Positions 1-9,006 of a stretch of DNA of 64,000 nucleotides are shown one piece after another (the stretch's first letter is position 1; each line of letters opens with the position of its first letter). Source of the stretch: an uncultured Bacteroidales bacterium (GTDB taxonomy: Bacteria > Bacteroidota > Bacteroidia > Bacteroidales > UBA932); NCBI GenBank assembly GCA_934700615.1, contig CAKUXR010000014.1, positions 1-64,000 of the forward strand. The letters are read 5' to 3'. Below the pieces are notes generated by a model that did no database searches, had not been told where the DNA came from, and worked only from the letters and a program-made list of their open reading frames with translations. The translations under genes and the position numbers were made by a program.

Positions 1-253
1 GCCGTGCGTCAATCAAGGTTGCAATACTATATAAAATTTTCGCGCAAAACCCGAAAATGTGGCGAAATGCCCCGAAACAGGCAGGTGGTTTCAAAAGATT
101 TTTATGATTCTTAAATTTTAATGATGATTTTTAAATTTTTGTGCCTCGAAAAACCACTTCATTTATAGTTTTTAAATCACAAAAATGTAGGACATGTTAT
201 GCCGGCAGGGGCCTTCGGAGCGATACGGGGTTAGGGGGGGGGAAAAAAACTAT

Positions 254-400
254 ATAGATATCCTGAATTTCTTTGACAACAGATCAAACAATGCCTCTGC
301 CGAATCTTTCAATGCCAAAATAAAAAACTTCAGAGCTCAACTGAGAGGCATATCAGACGTGAAATACTTTCTTTTTAGACTACAGAAAATCTATGCGTAA
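254..400 (+). pseudogene. C-terminal remnant of an IS transposase
   Basis: About 48 residues remain, with the pattern FFDNRSNNASAESFNAKIK followed by FRAQLRG and FLFRLQKIYA. This is the C-terminal end of a DDE transposase of the ISL3-like type common in Bacteroidales. The upstream two thirds are absent; bases 1-250 are AT-rich and give no transposase-like reading. Its stop is at 398-400 and the IS end probably lies shortly after, near 405-430, inside what was the 3' end of the minus-strand nuclease gene. Family assignment is from recognised C-terminal residues only. Confidence 0.75.
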
Positions 401-944
401 TACACAGGGTTTTCCCACTGACCCGGGGGCTAGGAGCATATGTCGTGGCCGATTTGAATTTAGGAGAGCCGTTGTCGTCATGGCTGCTAAGAGATAGTAT
501 GAAATACAAGTCTGCATCCTTAGCTTTTGGATTCTTCCTCCTTAATATGGACATTTTGTCAACATCTTTATGAAATATTGTTTTTATATACCCTTTCTGG
601 TTGTTTAAAATGTTGTGAGCCTTAAATTCGATAACGGCTATGACGTTATTATAATAGTAATCACTATGCTCTTTGTTGATTTTTAAGACCGCGATATCTG
701 TTCTCTTCGATTCCTCTGTGTCACGCCACTCGCATCTCACAACGTACTTGCTGTCATTGGAATTCTTATCTAATGAATTCAGATATATTTGTAGGTGATA
801 AGCGAACTTGTCTCTGATAACTCGCTCATTTTTCTGCTGAAGAGTAATGAAGGCCAACTCTCCATCCAAGAACAGAGCATTCATGTTGTTCAGCAGTCTC
901 ACAATCTCGTCGTGAATCAGTTTCTTTACTTTGTTGTCTCCCAT
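375..944 (-). pseudogene. PD-(D/E)XK-like nuclease, 3' end replaced by an IS
   Basis: The open frame gives 189 residues. The core has RTDIAVL and, after a short loop, IAVIEFKAH, matching the D...ExK arrangement of restriction-endonuclease-fold nucleases; around this is a mixed alpha/beta protein of the type annotated as hypothetical nuclease or defence-associated protein. The last 15 or so residues are antisense to the transposase remnant and are unlikely to be native, so the gene is probably truncated by the IS insertion. Start ATG at 944 is the only good start. Specific function not recognised; the nuclease fold is an inference from the motif. Confidence 0.5.
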
Positions 945-994
945 AGCATTTCAGTTAATAGTTAAGCAGTAATCTTTAGAGCAGGCAGTAAGAC

Positions 995-1315
995 ATGAGA
1001 CACATCTTCTTGACTCAGCCCAAAATAGTCATTTTATCGCTGTTACGCAAGATTGGCCGTTCCATACTTCATCCTTTTGCCAATGCCGCAAAGAAGTTCC
1101 TTTCATGTCAGAAGAGCAGAGTCAACCGGTCTGATGGCGACATAGACTTCGAGGAAAGCTTCTACATACTGAAACACACACTGTGTCCGGCCGTGCTCAC
1201 AGAAAACTTCTTCCTGGACAATCATCATGATCTTCAGTATCTCCAATCCGCTGCAGGCCGCCGGGCAATCGCAGACTTGCACGTGGAAGGAATAATCGAG
1301 TACATCGAGAGGTGA
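995..1315 (+). pseudogene. N-acetylmuramoyl-L-alanine amidase fragment
   Basis: Residues from about 46 on (RSDGDIDFEESFYILKHT, then CPAVLTENFF and the LHVEGIIEYI tail) match the C-terminal part of Amidase_3 cell-wall amidases found in Bacteroidales and their prophages. The glutamate in LTENFF is the expected catalytic or zinc-region glutamate. The N-terminal zinc-binding half is missing and the first 45 codons look like frame-shifted amidase sequence. It is a decayed fragment among other broken genes, without a visible promoter of its own. Confidence 0.65.
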
Positions 1316-1317
1316 AA

Positions 1318-1342
1318 TTTGTTAAATAAATCCTTATATTTG
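1318..1342 (+). promoter_or_regulatory. Bacteroidota-type promoter
   Basis: TATATTTG at 1335-1342 matches the -7 consensus TAnnTTTG, 25 bases before the start of the secreted-protein gene at 1368. A TTTG at 1318-1321 is upstream but only 13 bases away, shorter than the usual 17-23, so the -33 box is weak. Confidence 0.45.
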
Positions 1343-1367
1343 AGGGCACAGAGTAATTAATATCTGT

Positions 1368-2575
1368 ATGAAAAAGTTATTTCTTCTTATCATGTCATTT
1401 ATGCTATCAGTAGTTATGTGCGCCCAGAATATGGTCCCTACTGAGTTTTATGGGTTATCTTTTGAGAATAGATATACATTGAAACAAATTCTGAAGCATG
1501 TTAAGAACAAAGGAGTCTATATGAAAACAGAAAGGTCTGTGGATTTATTTGATGGTAAATGGGATGCATATATCTTTCGTGATGCAAAGTACGAAGGAAA
1601 TATTTATCCTGAAATGAGTTTTCTTTTTGTTCAGTCAGATGTTTTTGGGGGTGTTCAATTTACTTATACTGAGAATAGTTTAACTGAAGGACAGACTATG
1701 TCTTCTTTGTATAATGATATAGTTGAAGATATGTCTATTAAGTAAGCGTTAAAAAATAAGTTGAACTAAAATTTGTGTCAGATTTATGAGGATAGATTTC
1801 TTTTGGAAGAAGGAGTGCGCCGGTGGCACATGACTGAAGAGAAAAGAAATATAGACCATAAAGATTCACAAATTGTTCAAGTTATTTTTTAAGGATTACT
1901 AAGTATGATTTAATCGAGTCACATGCGAAGTCCAAGTCTCATAGTGAAAAAATTTATGTAGATACAGATAATAATGTATTGTCAATTTCTTATGAAATAT
2001 TTGATAATAAAGAAGTTGTCGAGGTCTCATACTTTTCTGTAGCAGCAAATACGGAAGCTATACGCGAAAGATTTTTCCCTACTATTCAAGATTCTTTTTT
2101 CGGAATGAAATTAGGCTCAAAGCCGACAACTGCATTTATAGAGAGGGCATTGTTGCGGAAAGGTATATATATTAAAGAGGAATATGAATCCGTAGGAAAG
2201 AGTGTATTATTCAAAAATGTTGTATTTGCTGGGAGACGATGGGATTTTTGTTGTTTTTTATTAGACAATGAAGGAAGATTCTATTGTATTCGCGTGTATG
2301 ACAGTCTGGACAATGATGATGATGGACGCAAATCGGCTATTAGTATCTATAACTCATATAAAGACAAACTCTTTGAAAAATATGGAACCACAAAAGAGTC
2401 TGGTGATGAGGGTGAAAAATGCATAATATATAGCGGGAATAATGATGTCGTACTTATTTTATCCAATAAAACGGGCAAGTCTATAGGTGGAGAGTATAGG
2501 AGATATGTTGACCTTGGATACTCGTTAGGCTCGATATCAGATGAGATTGTAAATCAAAATGAGGATGAATTGTAA
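1368..2575 (+). pseudogene. Two-domain secreted protein, split by a 158-bp element
   Basis: The first part (1368-1745) encodes a signal peptide (about 20 residues ending in MCAQ) and one domain. The second part, in frame from about 1901 to 2575, encodes the rest. Removing 1742-1899 plus one copy of the flanking TAA restores one continuous frame (...DMSI-KYDLIES...) that aligns end to end with the intact paralog at 2601-3650. The inserted element supplies the premature stop at 1743-1745. A TTG at 1979 could start the 3' fragment, but that fragment has no signal peptide. Function unknown; the intact relative looks exported. Confidence 0.8.
1742..1899. mobile_element. 158-bp fold-back MITE, copy 1
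   Basis: Flanked by a 3-bp direct repeat TAA (1739-1741 and 1900-1902). The ends are inverted repeats beginning GTAA, then TTAAAAAATAA and TTGAAC on each side. The two arms pair imperfectly along the whole length around an apex GTGC...GCAC near 1815-1830. It carries no ORF. A second element of exactly the same length lies at 31397-31554; shared internal blocks include GAGGATAGAT, GAAGAAGGAGTG and ATATAGACC. Insertion is precise within the host gene. The source transposase is not in the window. Confidence 0.85.
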
Positions 2576-2600
2576 CCCTTCAATAAAGCTAAATAAGTTT

Positions 2601-3650
2601 ATGAGAAAGTTTATTCTTGTTGTCGCATTGTTTGCGCTTTCGGTCATTGTGAATGCCCAACAGGCAGTACCATGTGAATTTTTCGGATTGAAACTTGGCA
2701 TTCCGTATACGTTGGACCAAATTAAATCTCACATAGGTGATGACGGGACCTACCTTGCTACAGAGGACTCAATAGAGTTCAGTTCCATTACATGGCGTGG
2801 CTATTCTTTCCAAAATGTCACTTTCAATGATAGGCAATACCCGTCAATGATGGTCCTTACTTTGAATTCAAATATATTCGGAGGCGTGTTATTTGCTTTT
2901 GATAATAATAATATCCCAGCAGGGCAGACACTCGATACAATCTACAATGAATTATGTGAAGATCTTTCTCGAAAATATAATATGATGGACTCTTCGAATC
3001 CAGATACGCATACCATTGCGAAAATATGCATGAGTGAGGAAGGCAGTGCTGTTATGGTTGCACATAAAGAGACAGAAGATAATAACGTTGTATCAGTGGC
3101 ATATCTGTCAATGTCTTTGATATACTCGGATGTTTTCAATGCTATTTTGCCAACTATTCAGGATACATTTTTTGGAATGAAAATGGGCTCATTTCAGACT
3201 ATATCTTCAATAAAAACAGCAATTGGATATAAAGGAACCGTCCTTTCAGAAGATAATGACTCTTTTGGCCATAATATCACATTCAAAGATTTGATGTTTG
3301 CCGGAAGTACTTGGGATTTTGGAACGTTCCGAATGACTGACAAAGGAGAACTTTATATGATAAGCGTCGAAATCAGCTTGAAAGATTATATGGCCGATGA
3401 CAGAAATGAGGCAAACAGCGTTTATGAGTTGTTTAAGTCGCGGTTGTCAGAAAAATATGGAGCAGTTGATGAGAGTTCCGATCAAGATGGAAAGTCTATT
3501 CATTATGTAGGAAACAATGACATTGTGCTGGAATTGTCGAATCAAAGAGGCAGGTCAAAGGGCGGTGATTATCGACGTTATGTGATATTGAATTATTGGG
3601 ATATGGCTCTTCTTGAGCAAATGTCGAAGCAGAGCAATGATGAACTGTAA
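2601..3650 (+). CDS. Secreted two-domain protein of unknown function
   Basis: 349 residues from ATG 2601, chosen because it gives a clean signal peptide (hydrophobic stretch ending VNAQQ); an upstream ATG at 2559 would add 14 polar residues and overlap the preceding gene. After the signal peptide there are two related domains of about 165 residues: FFGLKLG...I...F...W...KYN and FFGMKMG...I...F...W...KYG. It is a tandem paralog of the split gene immediately upstream (26-bp gap). I do not recognise a family. It is probably periplasmic or outer-membrane associated; the charged C-terminus has no sorting signal that I can see. Confidence 0.75.
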   Translation: MRKFILVVALFALSVIVNAQQAVPCEFFGLKLGIPYTLDQIKSHIGDDGTYLATEDSIEFSSITWRGYSFQNVTFNDRQYPSMMVLTLNSNIFGGVLFAFDNNNIPAGQTLDTIYNELCEDLSRKYNMMDSSNPDTHTIAKICMSEEGSAVMVAHKETEDNNVVSVAYLSMSLIYSDVFNAILPTIQDTFFGMKMGSFQTISSIKTAIGYKGTVLSEDNDSFGHNITFKDLMFAGSTWDFGTFRMTDKGELYMISVEISLKDYMADDRNEANSVYELFKSRLSEKYGAVDESSDQDGKSIHYVGNNDIVLELSNQRGRSKGGDYRRYVILNYWDMALLEQMSKQSNDEL

Positions 3651-3709
3651 TCATTGTTGTTGTGTTGAAAGGGACGTGCTTGTTTGGTAGAATATGACTC
3701 ATGAGAATT

Positions 3710-3850
3710 CCGCGGTTGGCCACGCGACAATGCTCTACAGAAGTGTCTGTGGACGTTTTTTTATGGCGATGCCCCTGAATAGAAGACCTCCTTGGCCACG
3801 CTAATTGGCCAAGGAGGTCTTCCAGATTATGTGGATGTGGCCAACCACGG
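3710..3850. repeat. Nested inverted repeats
   Basis: Inner perfect inverted repeat of 17 bp: 3782-3798 pairs with 3806-3822 (arm begins GAAGACCTCC) around a 7-base loop. Outer arms 3710-3723 and 3837-3850 pair over 13 of 14 positions (CCGYGGTTGGCCAC). TTGGCCACGC also occurs as a direct repeat at 3716-3725 and 3792-3801. No T-run follows the inner hairpin on either strand, so it is not a standard terminator. Confidence 0.75.
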
Positions 3851-4110
3851 AAGATTTGCCGGGACTGGCATTGATCTTCCCTTATTGGAGGCGTGTTTTT
3901 ATTGTTTCGGTCAGGTGTCCCGCCGTGGAGACCTTAGTCGTACTTTCTGCCTTCAAATTCCTTAGACTAAGCTTTCCATTGCATAGATAATCTGCCCATT
4001 TGAAAACAAACCATTGAAAAACACAAATGTTGATTTGAAAGATAGATATAGAATTGGCGAGCGCCAAGAACTTAAAACGTTATAATCTGTTAAAATAATC
4101 AGCGGAAATG

Positions 4111-4140
4111 TTTGGAATTGTCTGATTTTTTATATATTTG
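4111..4140 (+). promoter_or_regulatory. Promoter of the SusCD-ABC-M16 cluster
   Basis: TTTG (4111-4114), 18-base spacer, TATATTTG (4133-4140): a full match to the Bacteroidota -33/-7 pattern. Transcription should begin near 4147, giving a leader of about 185 bases before the SusC start codon. Confidence 0.7.
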
Positions 4141-4334
4141 CTTTTGGTTCGTTATGAACCTAGAGATTTGTTAGACCATTATAATAATTGAAGACATGAG
4201 ATTTTTTCGCTCGATGGGCGGTTTCATGCACAGGTGACGTGTGCAATCGGGACTGCTAATTTTCCAAGAATTTATTATAACCATTTCTAAAGCCGTTCAT
4301 GGCTTAAACATTTTTACTAACTGTTCATAATAAT

Positions 4335-7300
4335 ATGAAGAAAGAATTAGTTTTTAATCTTTCCGTATTGGTTATTATGTTTTCGTTGCTGCTCATTCCC
4401 TCGCATAGGGCGTTTGCGGACGATAACAAGATGACTGTAACGGGAACTGTGGTGGACGTCAAGTCCAGTCCATTGCAGGGAGTCGCTGTCATTGTGAAAG
4501 GCACTACAACCGGTGTTGAGACTGACGTAAATGGAAGGTACAGTTTGACTTTTGCTGCAGGTGCAGGAGAAGTTGTACTGGAATTTTCATCTATCGGATA
4601 TAAACCGGTGGAGAAGACATGCAAGAGCAGTCAGATATTGAACGTCACTATGGAGGAAGATGTACATTTCATCTCCACCGTGGTTGTCACCGGTTTTGCG
4701 AACATCAAGCAGGAGTCTTTTACAGGAAACTCCGTGACAATCAAGAGCGATGAATTGCTCAAGGCTTCCAAGACAAATGTTCTCAAGGCTATCCAGACCT
4801 TCGATCCTTCATTCAGAATAATGGATAACAACCTCATGGGATCCAACCCTAATGCGGTTCCTGAAATGTATATCCGAGGACAATCCGGTATGGGTAATTT
4901 CGACAAACTAGAAGCAAGCGACCTTTCAAAGTCAAACTTGAAGGACAATCCGAACCTTCCGACCTTCATTATGGACGGATTCGAGATCAGCGCCACTACA
5001 TTGTATGACTTTGACCCTAACCGTATCGAGTCGATTACCATCCTGAAAGATGCTGCCGCTACTGCCATTTATGGTTCAAGGGCTGCCAACGGTGTGGTAG
5101 TCATCACTACCGTTACTCCTAGTCCGGGAAAATTGAATGTCTCATATAACTTTACAGGTTCAGTGACTGCTCCTGATTTGAGCGACTATCATCTGCTTAA
5201 CGCTGCTGACAAACTCGAACTCGAAAGAATGGTCGGTTTCTACGATGTAGCCAACAGTGACGGTTATACAAGTGACTATACCCTGAAGAAGGAATATTAC
5301 GAGAAACTTGCCAATGTCAAAGAAGGCGTTGATACCTACTGGTTGTCAAAGCCTCTCAGAACCGTATTCAACCACAACCACAGTTTGTATATCGACGGCG
5401 GAAGCAACTCTCTCCGTTTCGGTATTGATGTCAAGTATTCCAATCAGGACGGTGTAATGAAAGGCTCCAAGAGAGATAACCTCGGCGCCGGAGCTTACAT
5501 TCAGTACAACTACAAGACAGTCAATATCAAGAACTACTTCTCTTATACCCAGACGAATTCAGCTGATTCCCCATACGGAAGCTTCTCCAAGTTCACTTCT
5601 CAGCTTCCTTATGACAAATATACTGATGACAACGGCAGAATTCTTCAGACTCTGCGCTACTGGGGCAACGGTACAGCCATCAACAAGGAGAATCCTATGT
5701 ATGAGGCCACATTGCACAATTTCTCAAAGCAGAAGAGAGAGGAACTCCTGAACAACCTGTCAGTAAACTGGCATATCATTCCTTCCCTGCTCTTCAAGGG
5801 ACAGTTGAGCTTGACCAAGGAAATCAACAGCTCAGACACATTCTATGATCCTCTGTCAAAGCAGTCAGGAAACCTTTTCCCTCTTGACAGCAAGAATATT
5901 TCATCCGGTACATACAATATAAATAACCGTGACGGATATACTGTTGACTTGTCGACGACATTGTCTTATAATACAAGGTTGGGAAAGCACGCGATAAACG
6001 CACTTGCCGGATTTAACCTCAGAGAGGACAATTCCACATCCAACTATCTGACATATATCGGATTCCCTTCAGGTCTCCTTTCTTCACCGATGTATGCAAA
6101 GGAAGTATATCAGAAGGGTACTTTCTATGAGGATACCAAGAGGATGATGGGCTTCCTTGCATCTGTCAACTATGCTTATAATGATACATACCTCCTCGAC
6201 GCATCTTTCCGTCTTGACGGCTCTTCCGCATTCGGAACGGACAAGAGATTCGCTCCATTCTGGTCGGGCGGTTTGGGTATCAATGTCCACAAATACGGAT
6301 TCATGGAGGACGTGGATTGGATCAACCGCTTGAAGATCAGAGGCTCCTTCGGTCAGACAGGTAAGGCCAACTTCCCTGCATACGATGCGAGGTCTTCATA
6401 CGTCATTCTTTCCGACGAATGGTATAAGACTGGTTATGGCGCTGTGCTTCAAGCACTTGGTAACTCTCAGCTGAAGTGGGAAACCACCAATACACTTGAC
6501 GCCGGTCTTGAATTGGGCTTGTGGGATGACCTCGTATATGCAAGAGGTTCTTACTATGACAAGAGAACTGTGGATCTGATTACAGCTGTAACATTGCCTT
6601 CATCAGCCGGCTTCTCATCATATAAGGACAATGTGGGAGAAATCTCAAACAAGGGATTCGAGTTGGATGTCAGAGTCAATCCTGTCAAGACAAAGGATTG
6701 GAACTTGATCCTGAATCTCAACATGGCTCACAACAAGAACCGCATCGAGAAGATTTCCAATTCGATGAAAGCCTACAACGAGAAGGTTATCGAAATGTAC
6801 CGCAAGAATCTGGCATACAATGATCCTGGCAAGGCCATGCAGACAATGCCTTTCCTCCAGTATGTGGAAGGCGGTTCATTGAACTCTATCTATGGCGTGA
6901 GGTCATTGGGCATCAACCCTGTTGACGGAGAAGAGATTTTCCTCAGCCGTTCAGGTGCGATTGTGAACAAATGGGATGCTTCAGATCAGGTTGTCCTCGG
7001 TACTACTGAGCCTAAGGCTCAGGGTTCTTTCGGATTCAACCTTACTTACAAGCAGTTCAGCCTGTACGCTTCATTCATGTATGAGTTCGGAGCCCAGAGA
7101 TATAACCAGACTCTGGTGGACAAGGTGGAAAATGTGAACGTTTATTCTTCCAATGTGGACAGGAGAGTGATGGAAGACAGGTGGATGAAACCTGGCGACG
7201 TTGCCAAGTACAGGAAAATCTCTACTGACAGAACTACTACAAACTTCACAAAACCTACTTCGCGTTTCGTGCAGGACTACAATGCTCTGTCATTGAGCTC

Positions 7301-7475
7301 TATCGAGCTTGCATACGAGATGCCAAGGGATATTCTGAAGAAAATGCATTTCAGCACTATGCGATTTACTCTCGGAATGAACGACGTATTCCATCTTCAG
7401 TCTATCGAGATGGAGAGAGGTCTTTCTTATCCTTATGCGAGAACAGTGAATTTCTCTGTCAAGTTTACATTATAA
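4335..7475 (+). CDS. SusC/RagA-family TonB-linked outer-membrane transporter
   Basis: 1046 residues. Signal peptide to about residue 29 (AFADD), a carboxypeptidase-regulatory-like beta domain (about 32-110, VTGTVVDVKSSPLQGV and FSSIGYKPVE), then a plug domain beginning near VVVTGF and including FIMDGFEIS and the typical IESITILKDAAATAIYGSRA, then a 22-strand barrel ending in an aromatic-type final strand (NFSVKFTL). It imports a large substrate through the outer membrane using TonB energy, with its SusD partner starting 3 bp later. Substrate is not readable from sequence; no glycoside hydrolases are nearby, unlike a polysaccharide utilisation locus. The neighbouring peptidase suggests peptides, as for RagAB. 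Confidence 0.93.
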   Translation: MKKELVFNLSVLVIMFSLLLIPSHRAFADDNKMTVTGTVVDVKSSPLQGVAVIVKGTTTGVETDVNGRYSLTFAAGAGEVVLEFSSIGYKPVEKTCKSSQILNVTMEEDVHFISTVVVTGFANIKQESFTGNSVTIKSDELLKASKTNVLKAIQTFDPSFRIMDNNLMGSNPNAVPEMYIRGQSGMGNFDKLEASDLSKSNLKDNPNLPTFIMDGFEISATTLYDFDPNRIESITILKDAAATAIYGSRAANGVVVITTVTPSPGKLNVSYNFTGSVTAPDLSDYHLLNAADKLELERMVGFYDVANSDGYTSDYTLKKEYYEKLANVKEGVDTYWLSKPLRTVFNHNHSLYIDGGSNSLRFGIDVKYSNQDGVMKGSKRDNLGAGAYIQYNYKTVNIKNYFSYTQTNSADSPYGSFSKFTSQLPYDKYTDDNGRILQTLRYWGNGTAINKENPMYEATLHNFSKQKREELLNNLSVNWHIIPSLLFKGQLSLTKEINSSDTFYDPLSKQSGNLFPLDSKNISSGTYNINNRDGYTVDLSTTLSYNTRLGKHAINALAGFNLREDNSTSNYLTYIGFPSGLLSSPMYAKEVYQKGTFYEDTKRMMGFLASVNYAYNDTYLLDASFRLDGSSAFGTDKRFAPFWSGGLGINVHKYGFMEDVDWINRLKIRGSFGQTGKANFPAYDARSSYVILSDEWYKTGYGAVLQALGNSQLKWETTNTLDAGLELGLWDDLVYARGSYYDKRTVDLITAVTLPSSAGFSSYKDNVGEISNKGFELDVRVNPVKTKDWNLILNLNMAHNKNRIEKISNSMKAYNEKVIEMYRKNLAYNDPGKAMQTMPFLQYVEGGSLNSIYGVRSLGINPVDGEEIFLSRSGAIVNKWDASDQVVLGTTEPKAQGSFGFNLTYKQFSLYASFMYEFGAQRYNQTLVDKVENVNVYSSNVDRRVMEDRWMKPGDVAKYRKISTDRTTTNFTKPTSRFVQDYNALSLSSIELAYEMPRDILKKMHFSTMRFTLGMNDVFHLQSIEMERGLSYPYARTVNFSVKFTL

Positions 7476-7478
7476 AAT

Positions 7479-8996
7479 ATGAATCCAATGAAGAAAATAT
7501 ATAGCATACTTGCTGTACTGACATTGATGTCAACTTCGTGCTCGTGGTTGGATATCACACCGGCTGACACTGTCGTGGAGGAAGAACTCTTCCAGGAGGC
7601 TACCGGTTTCCACAACGCGATAAATGGTCTGTACAACTCAATGAGCGATTCCGAGCTCTATGGACGTGAATTGTCTTACGGCTTCGTAGAAGTTTTGTCT
7701 CAGAACTATGTCAATGGTTCCAAGGCATACATCAAGGGTATTTCGACATACTCCGCATACTATCCTCTGTTTACCTTTGACTATACGAAAGAAGGTGTAC
7801 AGCAGATAATTGAAGGCATTTGGAAAAAGGCATATTTCACTATTGCCAATGCCAACAACATCATTGAGAACATAGAGGATCTGACTCCGGACAAGTTCAG
7901 ATACGGACAGGAAGAGAAGAATCTCATTAAGGGTGAAGCGCTGGCAATCAGGGCCATGATGCACTTTGACATGTTGAGACTTTTCGCTCCGGCACCTGTC
8001 GTAGGAGATACCAAGCCTTATATTCCGTATCTTGAGACCTTCCCTTACTATGGCGGTCAGGCCAATGAAACCGTTGAGGGAGTCCTGAAAAAGGTCGAAA
8101 GGGATTTGCTTGCTGCAAAAGAACTTATTGCATCATACGACACCGCAGATGCCGACAGAAGGGAGCAGCTTGGCAGCCATGAAAGATTTATTCTTGCGAC
8201 CGGAGGTTCCAATGCATCTGCATTCTATAACTATAGAGGCTACAGGATGAATATTATCGCTGTTACCGGTATTCTGGCAAGAGTCTATAACTATTGGGGC
8301 AAGCATGCCGAAGCGTTCGAACAGGCAAAGGAGGCGTCCGAGTTTGTTTTCGAGACCAAAAACAATTCCGCAGCATTGTCATATTCAAATGGAACCCAGA
8401 CTGCACATGACAGGAAGTTCTCATCTGACTTGATATTCTGTCTGTCTGACATCAATATGACAGAGAACTATCAGGCATATAGCGCTCCTACTTCAAATGA
8501 TTATTTGAACCTTGACGCTAAAGTTGTCAAGTTTGAAGGTGTTCCGGATGCTGATGCCGGTGACAACCGCCTGAGATATCTGGTGGAGAGGAATGAGAAA
8601 TGGGGTCAGGTAGGATTCAGACCATTGAAATACCTCAAGTTGGATGACGGTAATGAAACAGCGAACAGAGTGTATGATATGCTGCCGATTATCCGTCTGA
8701 GCGAAATGCACTTCATCATGGCGGAAGCCAAGGCAAACGAGGGTAATTTCAGCCAGGAGGACGGCGCGAATTATTACCTCAATCTGGTTAGGGAAGGAAG
8801 AAACTGCAAGAAAATGGATTTGGGCCTTACTGATATGACTACCTTCAAGAATCAGCTCTTCACGGAGGTCCGCAGGGAGTACTGCAACGAAGGACATACT
8901 TTCTTCTACTTCAAGAAATACAATGAGCCTATCACTGCCAAGATGCTGCCGGAAAGCTTTGTCATTCCGACACCACAGTCAGAAAATGTAAATTAA
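7479..8996 (+). CDS. SusD/RagB-family surface lipoprotein
   Basis: 505 residues. Lipoprotein signal with lipobox STSC (Cys about 21), then WLDITPADTVVEEELFQ, a typical SusD opening, and the TPR-like helical body with alternating helices and a RagB-type C-terminus (RLSEMHFIMAEAKAN, then REGRN and REYCNEGHTFFYFKKY). It caps the SusC barrel and binds substrate at the cell surface. ATG at 7488 is an alternative start four codons in; both leave the signal peptide intact. Three bases separate it from the SusC stop, so the two are translationally coupled. Confidence 0.93.
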   Translation: MNPMKKIYSILAVLTLMSTSCSWLDITPADTVVEEELFQEATGFHNAINGLYNSMSDSELYGRELSYGFVEVLSQNYVNGSKAYIKGISTYSAYYPLFTFDYTKEGVQQIIEGIWKKAYFTIANANNIIENIEDLTPDKFRYGQEEKNLIKGEALAIRAMMHFDMLRLFAPAPVVGDTKPYIPYLETFPYYGGQANETVEGVLKKVERDLLAAKELIASYDTADADRREQLGSHERFILATGGSNASAFYNYRGYRMNIIAVTGILARVYNYWGKHAEAFEQAKEASEFVFETKNNSAALSYSNGTQTAHDRKFSSDLIFCLSDINMTENYQAYSAPTSNDYLNLDAKVVKFEGVPDADAGDNRLRYLVERNEKWGQVGFRPLKYLKLDDGNETANRVYDMLPIIRLSEMHFIMAEAKANEGNFSQEDGANYYLNLVREGRNCKKMDLGLTDMTTFKNQLFTEVRREYCNEGHTFFYFKKYNEPITAKMLPESFVIPTPQSENVN

Positions 8997-9006
8997 ACTC
9001 GATATC

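Larger units (their letters stand above)
3651..4334. other. 684-bp intergenic stretch with nested inverted repeats and SusC promoter
   Basis: No convincing gene. It holds a nested inverted repeat at 3710-3850 and a good promoter at 4111-4140, followed by a leader of about 185 bases before the SusC gene. A short frame after 3806 (reading GGLPDYVDVANHGRFAG...) looks somewhat protein-like, but I cannot match it to a family and it has no start; it may be a gene scrap. Confidence 0.5.

Noticed and set aside
3805..3990. Short plus-strand frame starting in the inner palindrome
   Set aside because: Its start lies in the inverted repeat and the residues match nothing I know; a different frame here looks more protein-like but has no start.
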